Positions 1 through 9,146 of a DNA stretch of 64,000 nt are shown piece by piece. The DNA is from Corynebacterium sp. HMSC036D02. Its GTDB lineage: Bacteria; Actinomycetota; Actinomycetes; Mycobacteriales; Mycobacteriaceae. The stretch is taken from the NCBI RefSeq assembly GCF_001836165.1, contig NZ_KV827680.1, positions 53,079-117,078 of the forward strand, given 5' to 3'. The position numbers and the translations under genes were made by a program. The notes beneath the pieces are model-generated. The model saw only the letters and a list, made by a program, of their open reading frames with translations, was not told the DNA's origin and made no database searches. How positions within the stretch are numbered: position 1 is the stretch's first letter; the number at the start of each line of letters is the position of its first letter.

Positions 1-144
1 ATGGTCAACGTTCAGCACCCGGGCGAGGCTGACGACGCCACCTTTGAGAACGCCACCTCCCACTGGCCTGACGGCGGGAAGTCCACCCCGCGCCCGGCCG
101 TTGTTGTGGTGTGGAAGAAGGGCGGCAAGATCGGTACCGAATAA
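1..144 (+). CDS. C-terminal fragment of a PhoX-like (DUF839) phosphatase
   Basis: Frame 1 is open from the window edge to a TAA at 142-144 and gives 47 residues. The fragment carries a V-N-V-Q-H-P-G-E motif and a W-P-D-G-G-K-S-x-P-R-P segment, the typical closing region of PhoX/DUF839 secreted alkaline phosphatases, which are Ca/Fe-dependent and usually Tat-exported. The ATG at base 1 is probably an internal methionine, with the true start upstream of the window. It converges on panE. Family call by motif memory only; the catalytic core is not visible. Confidence 0.6.
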   Translation: MVNVQHPGEADDATFENATSHWPDGGKSTPRPAVVVVWKKGGKIGTE

Positions 145-171
145 GGCACCGACGTTGCGTAGTGCGCACTC

Positions 172-1119
172 CTAGGCGGTGCGCAGCTGCGCCTCCAGCA
201 CCTCCTGTGCAAAGTCCCACAACGGGGTTGCAACGCCAGCTTTGACGCCCATGCGTCGGATCGCTCCGACCTGGGCGTCTAATTCGTTGGGCAGCCCTTC
301 CTTGATATCGCGCTGCATCGAGGACGTACTGTCCGGGTGCTGCTGGCGGGCAAACTCCATGGTCTGTTCCACCACGTTCTCCGGCAGCTTCACGCCGAGT
401 GCGCACCCGACAGCCTCGACTTCCCGCATGAAGGCCTCGAGCTGGCCGGGGATTTCCTGGCAGAGGTACCCAATCGGTTTATCCACCAAGGCGCCCAGAG
501 TGCCTGTCGGGGTGACGAACATGGCTTTCGACCAGACGTCGACAAGCGCGGCGTCGTGGAACTTGCTGGAGGCACCCGCCTCCTTCAGCGCGGCCGCCAG
601 CTCCTCGCCCGTACGCCGCAGTGACTCCGGGGCGTTGGCACTCAGCGGACCAAAGGCCAAAGCCAAGGGCCCCGGATTGCGCTTGATCCGTGCCGGGCCC
701 AGGCGCGTGGCATAGACGCGAGCGACACCGGCAAGGATGTTTTCCTCCCCGAATTCCTCGGCCGCCACGTACGGAATCTCGACCGAGTTGTGCGTGGTCA
801 CCACCGGGATTCCCTGCAGGGCCTCGCGGTCCTCCACGCTGCCAAAAGTCTCGTTGCCCGGCAGCGCCTTCGACGCGATAATCGCCACGTCCAGCCCGCC
901 CAAGAGTTCTTTGACCTCGGCAAAGGTTTGGGCAGCTGGGACCTTAATGTCCTCGGTGGTGGTGGGTTCCGCGTGGGCGTCGATCAGCGTCACGCCCGTC
1001 TCCCCCAGCACCCGCAAGGTCTCACCACGGGCCACGAAGGCGACGTCGTGGCCCGTTGCTTTCAGTTTTCCGCCAAAGTATCCGCCGATGGCGCCGGCTC
1101 CCAGAATTCCAATCTTCAT
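172..1119 (-). CDS. panE: 2-dehydropantoate 2-reductase (ketopantoate reductase)
   Basis: A 315-aa ApbA/PanE family protein. The N-terminus has the Rossmann dinucleotide motif G-x-G-A-I-G-G (residues about 7-13), followed by the R that contacts the NADPH phosphate region. The C-terminal half is the all-helical ApbA_C domain, with a conserved K in the V-W-S-K-A segment and an R-D-I-x-x-G segment. It should reduce ketopantoate to pantoate with NADPH in the cytosol. It is the last gene of the minus-strand run, 39 bp after the panC-like gene, which supports a pantothenate role. Close family relatives act on other 2-oxo acids, so substrate is inferred. Confidence 0.85.
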   Translation of the reverse strand: MKIGILGAGAIGGYFGGKLKATGHDVAFVARGETLRVLGETGVTLIDAHAEPTTTEDIKVPAAQTFAEVKELLGGLDVAIIASKALPGNETFGSVEDREALQGIPVVTTHNSVEIPYVAAEEFGEENILAGVARVYATRLGPARIKRNPGPLALAFGPLSANAPESLRRTGEELAAALKEAGASSKFHDAALVDVWSKAMFVTPTGTLGALVDKPIGYLCQEIPGQLEAFMREVEAVGCALGVKLPENVVEQTMEFARQQHPDSTSSMQRDIKEGLPNELDAQVGAIRRMGVKAGVATPLWDFAQEVLEAQLRTA

Positions 1120-1158
1120 GTCTCCAACCTAACTGGTGGAGACCTGCGCCACAGACTT

Positions 1159-1932
1159 TTATCCGCGCTGTTCTAAGTTTCGGAACCCAATTCCCAACGG
1201 CACGCCCGCGTTATCGATGAGCCGCACCCCACCCACGGTGGCTGCGATTAAGAGGCGGGCATCGCCCTCTGCGGGGGCCTCACCCAGGTCGCGTCCGCGC
1301 AGTTCCACGTACTCCGGCTCCACGCCCGCGGCGGCCAACACTTCACGTGCCACGCGGACGACTTCCTCGGCCCCGGACTCCGCCGCGTACGCACCGGCGG
1401 TGAGTGCCGCCGACAGCGCGCTGGCCTGCTCGCGGGTTTCGGGTGCGACGTCAGCATTGCGCAGGCTCATCACCACTCCGTCCGGCATGCGCACCGAAGG
1501 AACTCCCTGCACACGCGCCCCGATGTGAAGGTCAGTAAAGGCCTGCTGGGTGGCCACGAGCAGCTCGTAATCCTTCTCCCCCATGAGCACATCGCTGGGC
1601 CCCAGCGCACAGGTCAGCGCCACAATGCGGGTCAGCTCCGCGCTCACGTCCTCCATGCCGTGATCGGGTGCGAGGACCCGCGTGCGCTGGCTCTGCTCGC
1701 CATAGCGCCACACTACGTCAACGCCGCCGAGTGCAGAGGTGTCCGTCTCCGGTTCTACCGCCACGACGACCACGCCGCCGCGCACGCGTTGGGCCGCCTG
1801 TACCAGGGCAAGGTGCCCGGCGTGAATATCGCGGCCCAGCGGTACGAGTACCACACGCTTGCCCGTCTTGCGGTAGGCGCTGCCGACCATGCGGATGCGC
1901 TCGATATCCTCCACTAGGAGTTGTTCTGCCAC
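1159..1932 (-). CDS. panC: divergent pantoate--beta-alanine ligase-like protein
   Basis: A PanC-like nucleotidyltransferase, 257 aa from the GTG at 1932. That start has a good AAGGAAG ribosome site 6 nt upstream; the ATG at 1956 lies inside the upstream gene. It retains the H-A-G-H nucleotide-binding signature (normally in M-G-x-L-H-x-G-H), a G-E-K-D-Y motif and the V-R-L-I-D-N end. However, the usual V-N-P-x-Q-F pantoate-binding motif and the following central segment are absent, and the S-S-R-N motif reads S-L-R-N. Family enzymes condense pantoate and beta-alanine with ATP. The eroded pantoate site suggests an altered paralogue, so activity is uncertain. Its 5' end overlaps the upstream gene by 19 bp. 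Confidence 0.65.
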   Translation of the reverse strand: MAEQLLVEDIERIRMVGSAYRKTGKRVVLVPLGRDIHAGHLALVQAAQRVRGGVVVVAVEPETDTSALGGVDVVWRYGEQSQRTRVLAPDHGMEDVSAELTRIVALTCALGPSDVLMGEKDYELLVATQQAFTDLHIGARVQGVPSVRMPDGVVMSLRNADVAPETREQASALSAALTAGAYAAESGAEEVVRVAREVLAAAGVEPEYVELRGRDLGEAPAEGDARLLIAATVGGVRLIDNAGVPLGIGFRNLEQRG

Positions 1933-2576
1933 GGCGCTTCCTTTCTTACTGCCCACAGTTCCAGTTCTTCCATATTCTTCTTCTCACCCACCATGCGGGC
2001 GACGTCGCGGTAGTTGCGCGCCATGCCCAGTTCTACGGCGGCGGGATAAGCATCGATGATGTCCCCGGCGTCGAGGTCAAAGGTGCTGCCCATAAAATCG
2101 TCGATAATCCCCGCCTTAAGCGCCGCCCACGCGCTGAGTTCACCGAGCATCTCCGCGTAATACAACCGCGCCGCGCGTTCGGCACGGCGGGCTTCTGGTA
2201 CCGCTTCTGCCGTTTGGTGAATCTCTGAGAGCAACAATCTAATGACGGTGTCCGCCACCTCATCGAGAGTGCCCACCGCGTAGGAGTCACCCAGGGGCGC
2301 TGCGGCAATGGTCACGCACCCGCGCGTTTCCAGGTCATCGAGTGCTTCCACACCGGCCAGCAACGAGGTATGGATGACGATCTGTCTCGGGCGCACGTGC
2401 TTGGCGACGTCTCCCACAGCTGCCTCCAGCTCTCTCGCCGTTGCAGCGATAATCAGTGCATCGAAGCGGTCCAACTGGGCGGGGTCCTCAAGGCTCTCGA
2501 TGGTATGGCCCGCCCACTCGAGGTGTCGCGCGAAGTTAAGGCCGGCCCGGGAGCTACCCCAGACCGCCACCCGCAT
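1914..2576 (-). CDS. Rossmann-fold/DUF2520-type protein in the pantothenate cluster
   Basis: A 220-aa protein with an N-terminal V-A-V-W-G-S-S-R-A-G nucleotide-binding loop and a helical C-terminal region, as in Rossmann-like plus DUF2520 proteins. That family resembles ketopantoate and pyrroline-carboxylate reductases and is often found in pan gene neighbourhoods. The start at 2576 is preferred for an AAGG 8 nt upstream. An ATG at 2591, directly after the previous stop, is the alternative. It overlaps panC by 19 bp, so translational coupling is likely. A dehydrogenase role in pantothenate metabolism is inferred; no substrate can be assigned. Confidence 0.6.
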   Translation of the reverse strand: MRVAVWGSSRAGLNFARHLEWAGHTIESLEDPAQLDRFDALIIAATARELEAAVGDVAKHVRPRQIVIHTSLLAGVEALDDLETRGCVTIAAAPLGDSYAVGTLDEVADTVIRLLLSEIHQTAEAVPEARRAERAARLYYAEMLGELSAWAALKAGIIDDFMGSTFDLDAGDIIDAYPAAVELGMARNYRDVARMVGEKKNMEELELWAVRKEAPWQNNS

Positions 2577-2591
2577 GCGTGGTGCCTTCAT

Positions 2592-3830
2592 CTACTTCTT
2601 GTCGCCCTTGTTCTGCTGTTCCTGCTGACGCTTGCGGCGTGCCATGAGCTCCGCCACGGAGACCGCGCCCTCGCGGTGCTCATCGCTGCGGCGGCGGCCA
2701 CGGGTGCTGGGCTGTGCGGTGTCTGCCTCCGGCCTGCGGTGGCGGTGGTGCGGCTGCGCGGGGGCAGGGTTCTCCTTGACGTGCTGCCCGCCCGCGGCGC
2801 CCTGGTTCCACTGCACGGCCTGGAAGCTATCGGTCTTGAATTCCGGCGTCTTCTGCTGCGGCTGAGCCTGGGGACGTGGCTGTGCCTTTGGCTGCGGTTG
2901 GGGCTGATGCGGCGGCTTCTGCTCGGCGCGTGCCTGTGGCTTCTGCTGCGGCTCGCCCACGGGGCGGAACGCCGGAGGACGGCCCTGTGACGGCTGCGGT
3001 GCGCCGAACGGGGATGGTGCTGGGCGGGTGCCCTGCTGTTCTGCGGGTTTCCCGGCGGGTTTCGCGGCTGGCTGCTCGGCGGGCTTCGGGGTGGGTTGCT
3101 GAGCTGGCTTCGCGGCCGGCTGCTGAGTGTTGGCACCGGCATTATCTGCCAGCAGGTTATCCAGCGGATTGCTCACCGGGTGGGTCGGCTGCGAGCCGAG
3201 GCGGCCTGCGACGGCGTCGGCAGACGGCGCACCGCCGGACTTCTGGGTGAAGTTCACGTTGGGGGCATCGCCGCGCTCATCCACGCCAGCGCCGCCAGCC
3301 TTGCGCTCCAGCTCCTGGATGCGGCGAGCCTCCGCGTACAGGGCGGCCGGCTCGTAGACCCACTCGCGCCCTGAGATCTCCTCGATCTGGGTGCGGATGG
3401 CCTCCAACTCGGAACGGATCTCCGCCAGAACCTGGCTGTTATCTGCGCTCGAAGCACCGGAAGCCGTCAACGTGGATGCGGCATGGGCGCGCTCTACTGC
3501 CAGTAGCTCCTTGGCTTCGTGTGCCTGGCGGCGGTAGCGCACCACCAGGAAGAAGCCCAGCACCGCGGCCCACAGGGAGGCGAGCAGGGCAATCTTCAGC
3601 GCATTCGCCGAACCCGAAATCAGCATGACCAGGCTGGCAATAACCGCGAGGATGACTAGAACGATGAGCCCGATGGAACCGGCGTCCGTCTTCGAGCCGG
3701 ACTCAGAAGTCTCTGAAGTCTCTGCCGACGTTGGCAGCTGAGAGTCCGGCTGCGCAGAAAACTGGGTCGTCGGGCGATCATCCGGGGCCGACTCGTGCTG
3801 TGGCTGAGGGGCGTGGTGCGGGCTCGTCAT
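2592..3830 (-). CDS. proline/glutamine-rich membrane protein (DUF6779-like)
   Basis: About 412 aa. A polar N-terminus of about 45 residues is followed by two adjacent hydrophobic helices (about 50-72 and 78-98), then a short coiled-coil-like stretch and a very long low-complexity tail rich in P, Q, A and K, with repeated K-P-A-x-Q-P motifs. It ends in a basic R/K cluster. No enzymatic motif is visible. It resembles corynebacterial membrane proteins annotated with DUF6779, whose function is unknown. It lies between DUF3180 and the DUF2520-type gene with start and stop codons nearly touching, so it is co-transcribed with the folate genes. A GTG at 3836 is an alternative start. Confidence 0.7.
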   Translation of the reverse strand: MTSPHHAPQPQHESAPDDRPTTQFSAQPDSQLPTSAETSETSESGSKTDAGSIGLIVLVILAVIASLVMLISGSANALKIALLASLWAAVLGFFLVVRYRRQAHEAKELLAVERAHAASTLTASGASSADNSQVLAEIRSELEAIRTQIEEISGREWVYEPAALYAEARRIQELERKAGGAGVDERGDAPNVNFTQKSGGAPSADAVAGRLGSQPTHPVSNPLDNLLADNAGANTQQPAAKPAQQPTPKPAEQPAAKPAGKPAEQQGTRPAPSPFGAPQPSQGRPPAFRPVGEPQQKPQARAEQKPPHQPQPQPKAQPRPQAQPQQKTPEFKTDSFQAVQWNQGAAGGQHVKENPAPAQPHHRHRRPEADTAQPSTRGRRRSDEHREGAVSVAELMARRKRQQEQQNKGDKK

Positions 3831-3835
3831 GCCCA

Positions 3836-4309
3836 CTAACTTACCGCTTGTGCACCATCAGTTGGAGGTGGCACCTCGCAGTGTCGCTCCAGCACCACTC
3901 CAGCGATACACATCGCGGCACCACCCAGCGCCGAGGACACCACCCCGGCCAGGTCACCGGACGCAGCGACGAGCTCACCGGCGCGCGGCACGACATAGAC
4001 CGCCATGCCCGCATAGGCCCCGCCCACGATCGCACCCGTCCACGCGGAGGCTTTACCGACGAGCAGGAATTGCGCGATGGTCATGGGATTCAGCTGCGAA
4101 TTATCCAGGCCGATGCCGTGTTCATCCTCTTTGGCGTTGCGGACTTTGAGGGTAAGGAGGCCGCACACCACAGCCATGGCCCAGAGAGAAATCGACACCG
4201 TTGCCGGAATGGCCAGCATTGAGCCATAAAAGCGGGTGGTGAGGATGGCGGCCGCCGCGGCCACGAAGAGGGCCGTGCCGATGAGCGCGCCTACCGACGT
4301 CCTTGTCAT
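3836..4309 (-). CDS. DUF3180 family four-helix membrane protein
   Basis: 157 aa with four predicted transmembrane helices (about 6-27, 32-55, 82-108, 115-140) and a short polar loop between helices 2 and 3. The family is common in actinobacteria directly downstream of folK, as here. Its ATG overlaps the folK stop as TAATG. Function is unknown; the persistent link to folate genes could reflect only operon inheritance. Confidence 0.8.
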   Translation of the reverse strand: MTRTSVGALIGTALFVAAAAAILTTRFYGSMLAIPATVSISLWAMAVVCGLLTLKVRNAKEDEHGIGLDNSQLNPMTIAQFLLVGKASAWTGAIVGGAYAGMAVYVVPRAGELVAASGDLAGVVSSALGGAAMCIAGVVLERHCEVPPPTDGAQAVS

Positions 4310-4782
4310 TACTCCCCCAGTTCCTTCACCGCAGCGACCTCGTCTTCATCGAGGCCCGCGATGAGCTCGCGCACCGAGGTGCCGTTGAGCTGTGCGTTCT
4401 CATCCGCGGCCAACCACGGCACGAGGACGAAGGCGCGCTCATGCGCATAGGGGTGCGGGAGGGTCAGCTCAGGATCATCGGAGGTCACGCCGTCAACCTG
4501 CACGATGTCCACGTCCAAGGTGCGCGGACCCCAGTGCCGCACGCGGACGCGCTCGGCGGCCTCCTCCAGCTTCTGGCCACGGCGAAGAAGTTCCAGCGGG
4601 GTGCAATCCACGTCCACGATGAGCACCGCGTTGAGGAATTCATCTTGATCGGTCACGCCCCACGGCGGGGTGGCATAAACCGGGGAGGCAGCGACGGTCT
4701 CCTCAGCAAACTCATCAAAGACGGTCTGCAGCAGCGCACGGCGGTCCTCCATGTTGGAGCCGATGGACAAGACAGCGCGCAT
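4309..4782 (-). CDS. folK: 6-hydroxymethyl-7,8-dihydropterin pyrophosphokinase
   Basis: 157-aa HPPK. It has the N-terminal S-I-G-S-N-M motif, Y-A-T-P-P-W-G-V around residue 41, the R-x-W-G-P-R-T-L-D-x-D-I catalytic signature and the H-P-x-x-x-x-R-A-F-V segment. It transfers pyrophosphate from ATP to 6-hydroxymethyl-dihydropterin, the step between FolB and FolP. The start codon overlaps the folB stop (TAATG), so translation is coupled to folB. Confidence 0.95.
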   Translation of the reverse strand: MRAVLSIGSNMEDRRALLQTVFDEFAEETVAASPVYATPPWGVTDQDEFLNAVLIVDVDCTPLELLRRGQKLEEAAERVRVRHWGPRTLDVDIVQVDGVTSDDPELTLPHPYAHERAFVLVPWLAADENAQLNGTSVRELIAGLDEDEVAAVKELGE

Positions 4783-5153
4783 TAGCCTGCCATCCGCTTC
4801 CGGGAGCGGCGCGCTACGACCGCGACGTCGGCAAAGGTACGCGGGATGGGTGCCTTCGGCTTGTGGATGGTCACCTCGATGGCGTGGAGGATCTCAAAAC
4901 GCTGCATCGCGGTCTCAGCGACCTCCTCAGCCACCGTCTCGATGAGGTCCCGGGAGGGGCCCTCGACGATGTCTGCGGCGACGTCAGCAAGCTCGGCGTA
5001 ATTCACCGTGCGGGACAGGTCATCCTCAATGCCCGCGGTGTCCAACCAACATGTGACGTCCACGATGAAGGGCTGGCCGGTTTTCTTCTCTTCCTCGAAA
5101 ACGCCGTGGTAGCCAAAGCATTCCAGGCCGGTGAGCTCGATGCGATCTGCCAT
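4782..5153 (-). CDS. folB: dihydroneopterin aldolase
   Basis: 123 aa from ATG at 5153, the normal length for the family. The longer open frame up to 5297 lies inside folP. Family features are the early G-x-x-x-x-G-Y-H-G-V-F-E-E-E-K motif, N-Y-A-x-L-A-D near the middle and the late K-P-x-A-P-I segment. It converts dihydroneopterin to 6-hydroxymethyl-dihydropterin plus glycolaldehyde. It starts 4 bp after the folP stop. Confidence 0.95.
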   Translation of the reverse strand: MADRIELTGLECFGYHGVFEEEKKTGQPFIVDVTCWLDTAGIEDDLSRTVNYAELADVAADIVEGPSRDLIETVAEEVAETAMQRFEILHAIEVTIHKPKAPIPRTFADVAVVARRSRKRMAG

Positions 5154-5157
5154 GGGC

Positions 5158-6087
5158 TTAAGCCCTCCCCAGCGAAGTCGAGACCACGGTTCCTCCATCG
5201 GCGCCGTTGGCGTAGCTACCGGAGGCATGCGCGCCACCGGTGTAGGCCGCGCCCGCATTCCAGGCGGCGGCGACATCCACGGCATCGCGCGAGACATCGA
5301 CCTCGTGCACGCGCACGCCCCACGCTCCCATCTGTGCGGAGATGGCGGTCACGGCCGCGGTGGCCGGATCCGCGAGCAGCGGGCTGGACTCGGCACCCCG
5401 ATCCTCCCGGATGGCGGCGAGGAAGCGCTTGCGGGAAGCGCCCACGAGCAGCGGAAACTCGCCCTGCAGGAACTCCGGCAAGGCCTTGAGCAAAGCCCAG
5501 TTATCCTGCGGGGACTTGGCAAAACCCAGGCCCGGATCCACGACGATATTGTCGTGGCTAACACCGGCTTGCAGGGCGTTATCGGCAAGCTTCGCCAAGG
5601 ATTCGTGGACATCGCGCACGACGTCCCCGCCGTGGTCGGCCACTCCGGCCGCGCTGCCGAACTGGACGGTGCGCCAGTGCATGAGGCACACCGGCAGGCC
5701 GGTAGCCGCCATCGTGCGGTACATGTCCGGGTCGGCGGCACCACCAGAGACGTCGTTGATCATGTCGACACCGGCTTCGGCGGCCGCTGTGGCAACCGAG
5801 GCCCGCATCGTGTCCACCGAGGTCTTGATCCCCTCCTCGTGCAGCGCCTTGATGACGGGCACGACGCGACGCTCCTCCTCCTCGGCCGCAACACGCACCG
5901 CACCCGGGCGGGTGGACTCGCCGCCCACATCGATCATGTCCGCGCCGGAGGCCACCAAATGCCGGGCGTGCGCGATGGCGTCGTCGACATTAATCCAGCG
6001 TCCGCCGTCAGAGAAGGAATCTTCCGTGACGTTGACGATGCCCATGACCAGCGTGCGGCCGGGGACGGTGAGGTTGCTGACTGCCAT
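5158..6087 (-). CDS. folP: dihydropteroate synthase
   Basis: 309-aa TIM-barrel DHPS. Pterin-binding signatures are N-V-T-x-D-S-F-S-D-G-G near residue 20, D-V-G-G-E-S-T-R-P-G near 55, the N-D-V-S-G segment and D-P-G-L-G-F-A-K, plus the late S-R-K-R-F motif. It joins p-aminobenzoate to the pterin pyrophosphate and is the sulfonamide target. An AGGAG lies upstream of the ATG, and the folE stop is 5 bp before it. The C-terminal tail after the V-H-E-V-D-V-S-R-D-A-V segment is about 45 residues of G/S/A-rich sequence, longer than many DHPS tails. Confidence 0.95.
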   Translation of the reverse strand: MAVSNLTVPGRTLVMGIVNVTEDSFSDGGRWINVDDAIAHARHLVASGADMIDVGGESTRPGAVRVAAEEEERRVVPVIKALHEEGIKTSVDTMRASVATAAAEAGVDMINDVSGGAADPDMYRTMAATGLPVCLMHWRTVQFGSAAGVADHGGDVVRDVHESLAKLADNALQAGVSHDNIVVDPGLGFAKSPQDNWALLKALPEFLQGEFPLLVGASRKRFLAAIREDRGAESSPLLADPATAAVTAISAQMGAWGVRVHEVDVSRDAVDVAAAWNAGAAYTGGAHASGSYANGADGGTVVSTSLGRA

Positions 6088-6092
6088 GGAAA

Positions 6093-6683
6093 CTAGCTCC
6101 TAATGAGGCTCATGACCTCCGCACGGGAGGCTGCATTCTTCTTGAAACCGCCGCGGACCGCGGATGTCGTCGTGGTCGCCCCCGGCTTACGGATGCCGCG
6201 CATGGCCATGCACAGGTGCTCGCACTCGATGACGACGATGACGGACTGCGCGTGGAGGACCTCCACCAGCGCATCGGCGATCTGGCTCGTGAGGCGCTCC
6301 TGCACCTGCGGGCGCTTGGCGTACATATCCGCCAGGCGTGCCAGCTTGGACAGGCCGGTGACGTGACCGTCGGAACCAGGGATATAGCCAATGTGCGCCG
6401 TGCCGTAGAAGGGCACGAGGTGGTGCTCGCAGGTGGAATAGATGGGGATATCGCGCACGAGGACGAGCTCTTGGTGCTCCTCGGCAAAGGTCTTGTGCAG
6501 GACCTCAGTCGGGTCCTGGTGGAGTCCTGCGAAGACCTCGGCATAGGCGCGGGCCACACGGGCCGGGGTCTCGCGCAGGCCCTCGCGGTCGGGGTCCTCG
6601 CCCACCGCGATGAGCAGCTCACGGACGGCGGCTTCGGCACGCTCGTGATCGAAGTCGCGCTGCGCCGGGATGTTATCGCTCAT
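6093..6683 (-). CDS. folE: GTP cyclohydrolase I
   Basis: 196 aa from ATG 6683. The upstream open frame to 6842 lies within the ftsH tail and is not used. Motifs are [14 protein letters not shown], the zinc ligand region [10 protein letters not shown] with G-x-x-H-I-G-Y-I-P, and the C-terminal E-C-E-H-L-C-M zinc cysteine. It makes dihydroneopterin triphosphate from GTP, the committed folate step. The start overlaps the end of ftsH by 11 bp, so the folate genes probably depend on transcription through ftsH. Confidence 0.95.
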   Translation of the reverse strand: MSDNIPAQRDFDHERAEAAVRELLIAVGEDPDREGLRETPARVARAYAEVFAGLHQDPTEVLHKTFAEEHQELVLVRDIPIYSTCEHHLVPFYGTAHIGYIPGSDGHVTGLSKLARLADMYAKRPQVQERLTSQIADALVEVLHAQSVIVVIECEHLCMAMRGIRKPGATTTTSAVRGGFKKNAASRAEVMSLIRS

Positions 6684-9096
6684 TGTTCTGGCCGTCCTTG
6701 TACGGGTTGTTGCGGTATTCATTCTCTCCCCAGCCGGGCGCGCCCCAGGCGTGATCCTCCGGCTTGGCGTGGCGGCCGCGGCGTTCCGGTTCGCGCGGTT
6801 GCGGCTGGGAATCTGGCTGCGGTGCAGCAGCATTCGGTACACGCGGAATCTCTTGGGTGTCCTCGCTGCTGGGCCCTGCTTGCTCTGGGGCCACGGTCTC
6901 CTCCTGCGCCGCGTCGCTGACAGCTTCGTCCTCGCTCAGCTCGCGGCCAGTGGGTTCGGTGATCTCGGATTCGCCGAAGAAGGTATTGCCCTTGTCCGGG
7001 TCCACATAGTCACCTGCGTGCTGGCCAAAGCTGAAGCCGATCTCCTCGACCGGCGCCCCCTGCTTCGGACCATTGGCCTCCCCGCGCTCGAGCTCCGCCT
7101 GGCGGCGCTCGCGGGCGGCACGGGAGGCGTCGAGAAGCGTCATGCGTTTCGGCAGCTCCTCACCGCGCTCCTGGGCCAGCTCCACCGGGGTCTTCACCGG
7201 CTCGCGGCCAGCCTGGCGCGGGAAGCGAGCGTCCTCGTTCGGGAAGACGTCGAAAGCCTCGCGCGGCTCGATGCCCTTGAAGATGCCCTCGAGGTCCGGG
7301 CGGCGCAGGGTTTCCTTCTCCAGCAGCATCTCGGCGAGCTTATCCAGGTAGTCGCGGTGCTCGGACAGGATGTCATAGGCCTGCTGGTGAGCGCGGTCCA
7401 GCAGGTAGGCCATCTGCTCGTCGATCTTGGCAGCCACGGCATCTGAGTAATCAATGCTTCCACCGCCGCCGGCATAGCTGAAGGGATCGCCCTGCTCCTG
7501 GCCGTACTTGACGGTGCCCAGGTCCGGGCTAAAGCCATACTCAGTCAGCATGGAGCGCGCGATCTTGGTGGCGTGCTCAATATCGGAGGATGCACCGGTG
7601 GTCGGTGCGCCGAACACGAGCTCCTCCGCGGCACGCCCGCCCATGGCGAAGACAAGGCGAGCGAAAAGCTCATCGCGGGTGTACATGCCCTTATCGTCTT
7701 CCTGCGCGGTCATGGCGTGGCCGCCAGTGCGGCCGCGGGCCAAGATGGTCACCTTGTAGACACGCTCGATATCCTTCAGCGCCCACGCGGACAACGTGTG
7801 GCCACCCTCGTGGTAGGCGGTGACCTTCTTCTCATGCTCGGAAATGATCTTGCCCTGGCGGCGCGGGCCGCCGACGACGCGGTCGGTAGCCTCCTCCAGC
7901 GCGTCATAGGTAATGACGTTGCCGCCAATGCGGGCGGTGAGCAGGGCGGCCTCGTTGAGCACGTTGGCCAGGTCTGCACCGGACATGCCAGCGGTGCGCT
8001 TGGCCAGCTGCGCCACGTCGACTTCCTTGGCCAGCGGCTTGTCCTTGGCGTGCACGCGCAGAATCTGCTCGCGGCCGGCCAGGTCCGGGTTGGTCACCGG
8101 GATCTGGCGGTCGAAGCGGCCCGGGCGAAGAAGCGCGGGGTCCAGGATGTCGGGACGGTTGGTAGCGGCAATGAGGATGACGCCTTCACGGTCGCCGAAG
8201 CCATCCATCTCCACGAGCAGCTGGTTCAGCGTCTGCTCGCGCTCATCGTGACCACCGCCAGTGCCGGAACCACGCTGGCGGCCCACGGCGTCAATCTCAT
8301 CGACGAAGATGATGCACGGGCTATTCTGCTTGGCCTGCTTAAACAGATCACGCACGCGGGAAGCACCCACGCCGACGAACATCTCCACGAAGTCGGAACC
8401 AGAAATGGAATAGAAAGGCACGCCGGCCTCGCCCGCGACCGCGCGGGCCAGAAGCGTCTTACCGGTACCCGGCGGGCCATAGAGCAGCACGCCGCGCGGG
8501 ATCTTCGCGCCCAGCTCATGGTAGCGCTCCGGATCATCCAGGAAGTCCTTGATCTCCTGCAGCTCATCCACAGCTTCATCCGCGCCGGCCACATCCGCGA
8601 AGGTGTTGGTGGGCATGTCCTTGGTCAGCTCCTTCGCCTTGGAGCCACCGATGCCGAACATGCCGCCCGCGCCCTGCTGCATGCGGGTCATCATCCAGAA
8701 CAGCAACGCGAAGAGGATCAGCATCGGCAGCAGGAAGCTGATCATGGAGCCAATGAAGGAATCCTGCGTGACCTTGGTCTGGTACTTATCCGCACCAGAA
8801 TCCTTCACCGCGTTGAAGACCTGCTCGGAGGCGCGTGCCGGGTACTTGGCAATGACTTCCTCGATACCCTCCTGCTCTTCTACCGTCACCGGTTCTCTGA
8901 GCTTGAGGCGCACCTGTTGCTCGCGATCATCGATCTGCGCTTCCTCGACGTTCTTAGAGCTCAACTGCTCCATGGCCACGGAGGTGTCGACCTGCTTGAA
9001 GCTCCGGGCATCGTTGCTAAAGAACGTAAAGGCGTACAGCAGAATGAGAACCAGGCCCGCGATCGAGCCATAGCGGATGATGTTCTTGTTTTTCAT
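6673..9096 (-). CDS. ftsH: ATP-dependent zinc metalloprotease FtsH
   Basis: 807-aa membrane AAA+ protease. There are two N-terminal transmembrane helices (about 7-26 and 117-138) around an extracytoplasmic domain. Walker A is G-P-P-G-T-G-K-T at 207-214, Walker B is F-V-D-E-I-D near 264, the SRH carries [17 protein letters not shown], and the zinc site H-E-G-G-H is at 429-433. It degrades misfolded and regulatory membrane proteins. The region after about residue 620 is an acidic, P/Q/E-rich disordered tail of roughly 180 residues, unusually long for FtsH. It follows hpt, and folE overlaps its 3' end. Confidence 0.95.
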   Translation of the reverse strand: MKNKNIIRYGSIAGLVLILLYAFTFFSNDARSFKQVDTSVAMEQLSSKNVEEAQIDDREQQVRLKLREPVTVEEQEGIEEVIAKYPARASEQVFNAVKDSGADKYQTKVTQDSFIGSMISFLLPMLILFALLFWMMTRMQQGAGGMFGIGGSKAKELTKDMPTNTFADVAGADEAVDELQEIKDFLDDPERYHELGAKIPRGVLLYGPPGTGKTLLARAVAGEAGVPFYSISGSDFVEMFVGVGASRVRDLFKQAKQNSPCIIFVDEIDAVGRQRGSGTGGGHDEREQTLNQLLVEMDGFGDREGVILIAATNRPDILDPALLRPGRFDRQIPVTNPDLAGREQILRVHAKDKPLAKEVDVAQLAKRTAGMSGADLANVLNEAALLTARIGGNVITYDALEEATDRVVGGPRRQGKIISEHEKKVTAYHEGGHTLSAWALKDIERVYKVTILARGRTGGHAMTAQEDDKGMYTRDELFARLVFAMGGRAAEELVFGAPTTGASSDIEHATKIARSMLTEYGFSPDLGTVKYGQEQGDPFSYAGGGGSIDYSDAVAAKIDEQMAYLLDRAHQQAYDILSEHRDYLDKLAEMLLEKETLRRPDLEGIFKGIEPREAFDVFPNEDARFPRQAGREPVKTPVELAQERGEELPKRMTLLDASRAARERRQAELERGEANGPKQGAPVEEIGFSFGQHAGDYVDPDKGNTFFGESEITEPTGRELSEDEAVSDAAQEETVAPEQAGPSSEDTQEIPRVPNAAAPQPDSQPQPREPERRGRHAKPEDHAWGAPGWGENEYRNNPYKDGQNNER

Positions 9097-9146
9097 TAAT
9101 TACCTTGCGAATTCGAGGCCTCAAACCAAAAGAGGGCAAGAAAAGA

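Noticed and set aside
7573..9099. 508-aa plus-strand frame antisense to ftsH
   Set aside because: Shadow of the ftsH codon pattern; no recognisable domain or start signal.
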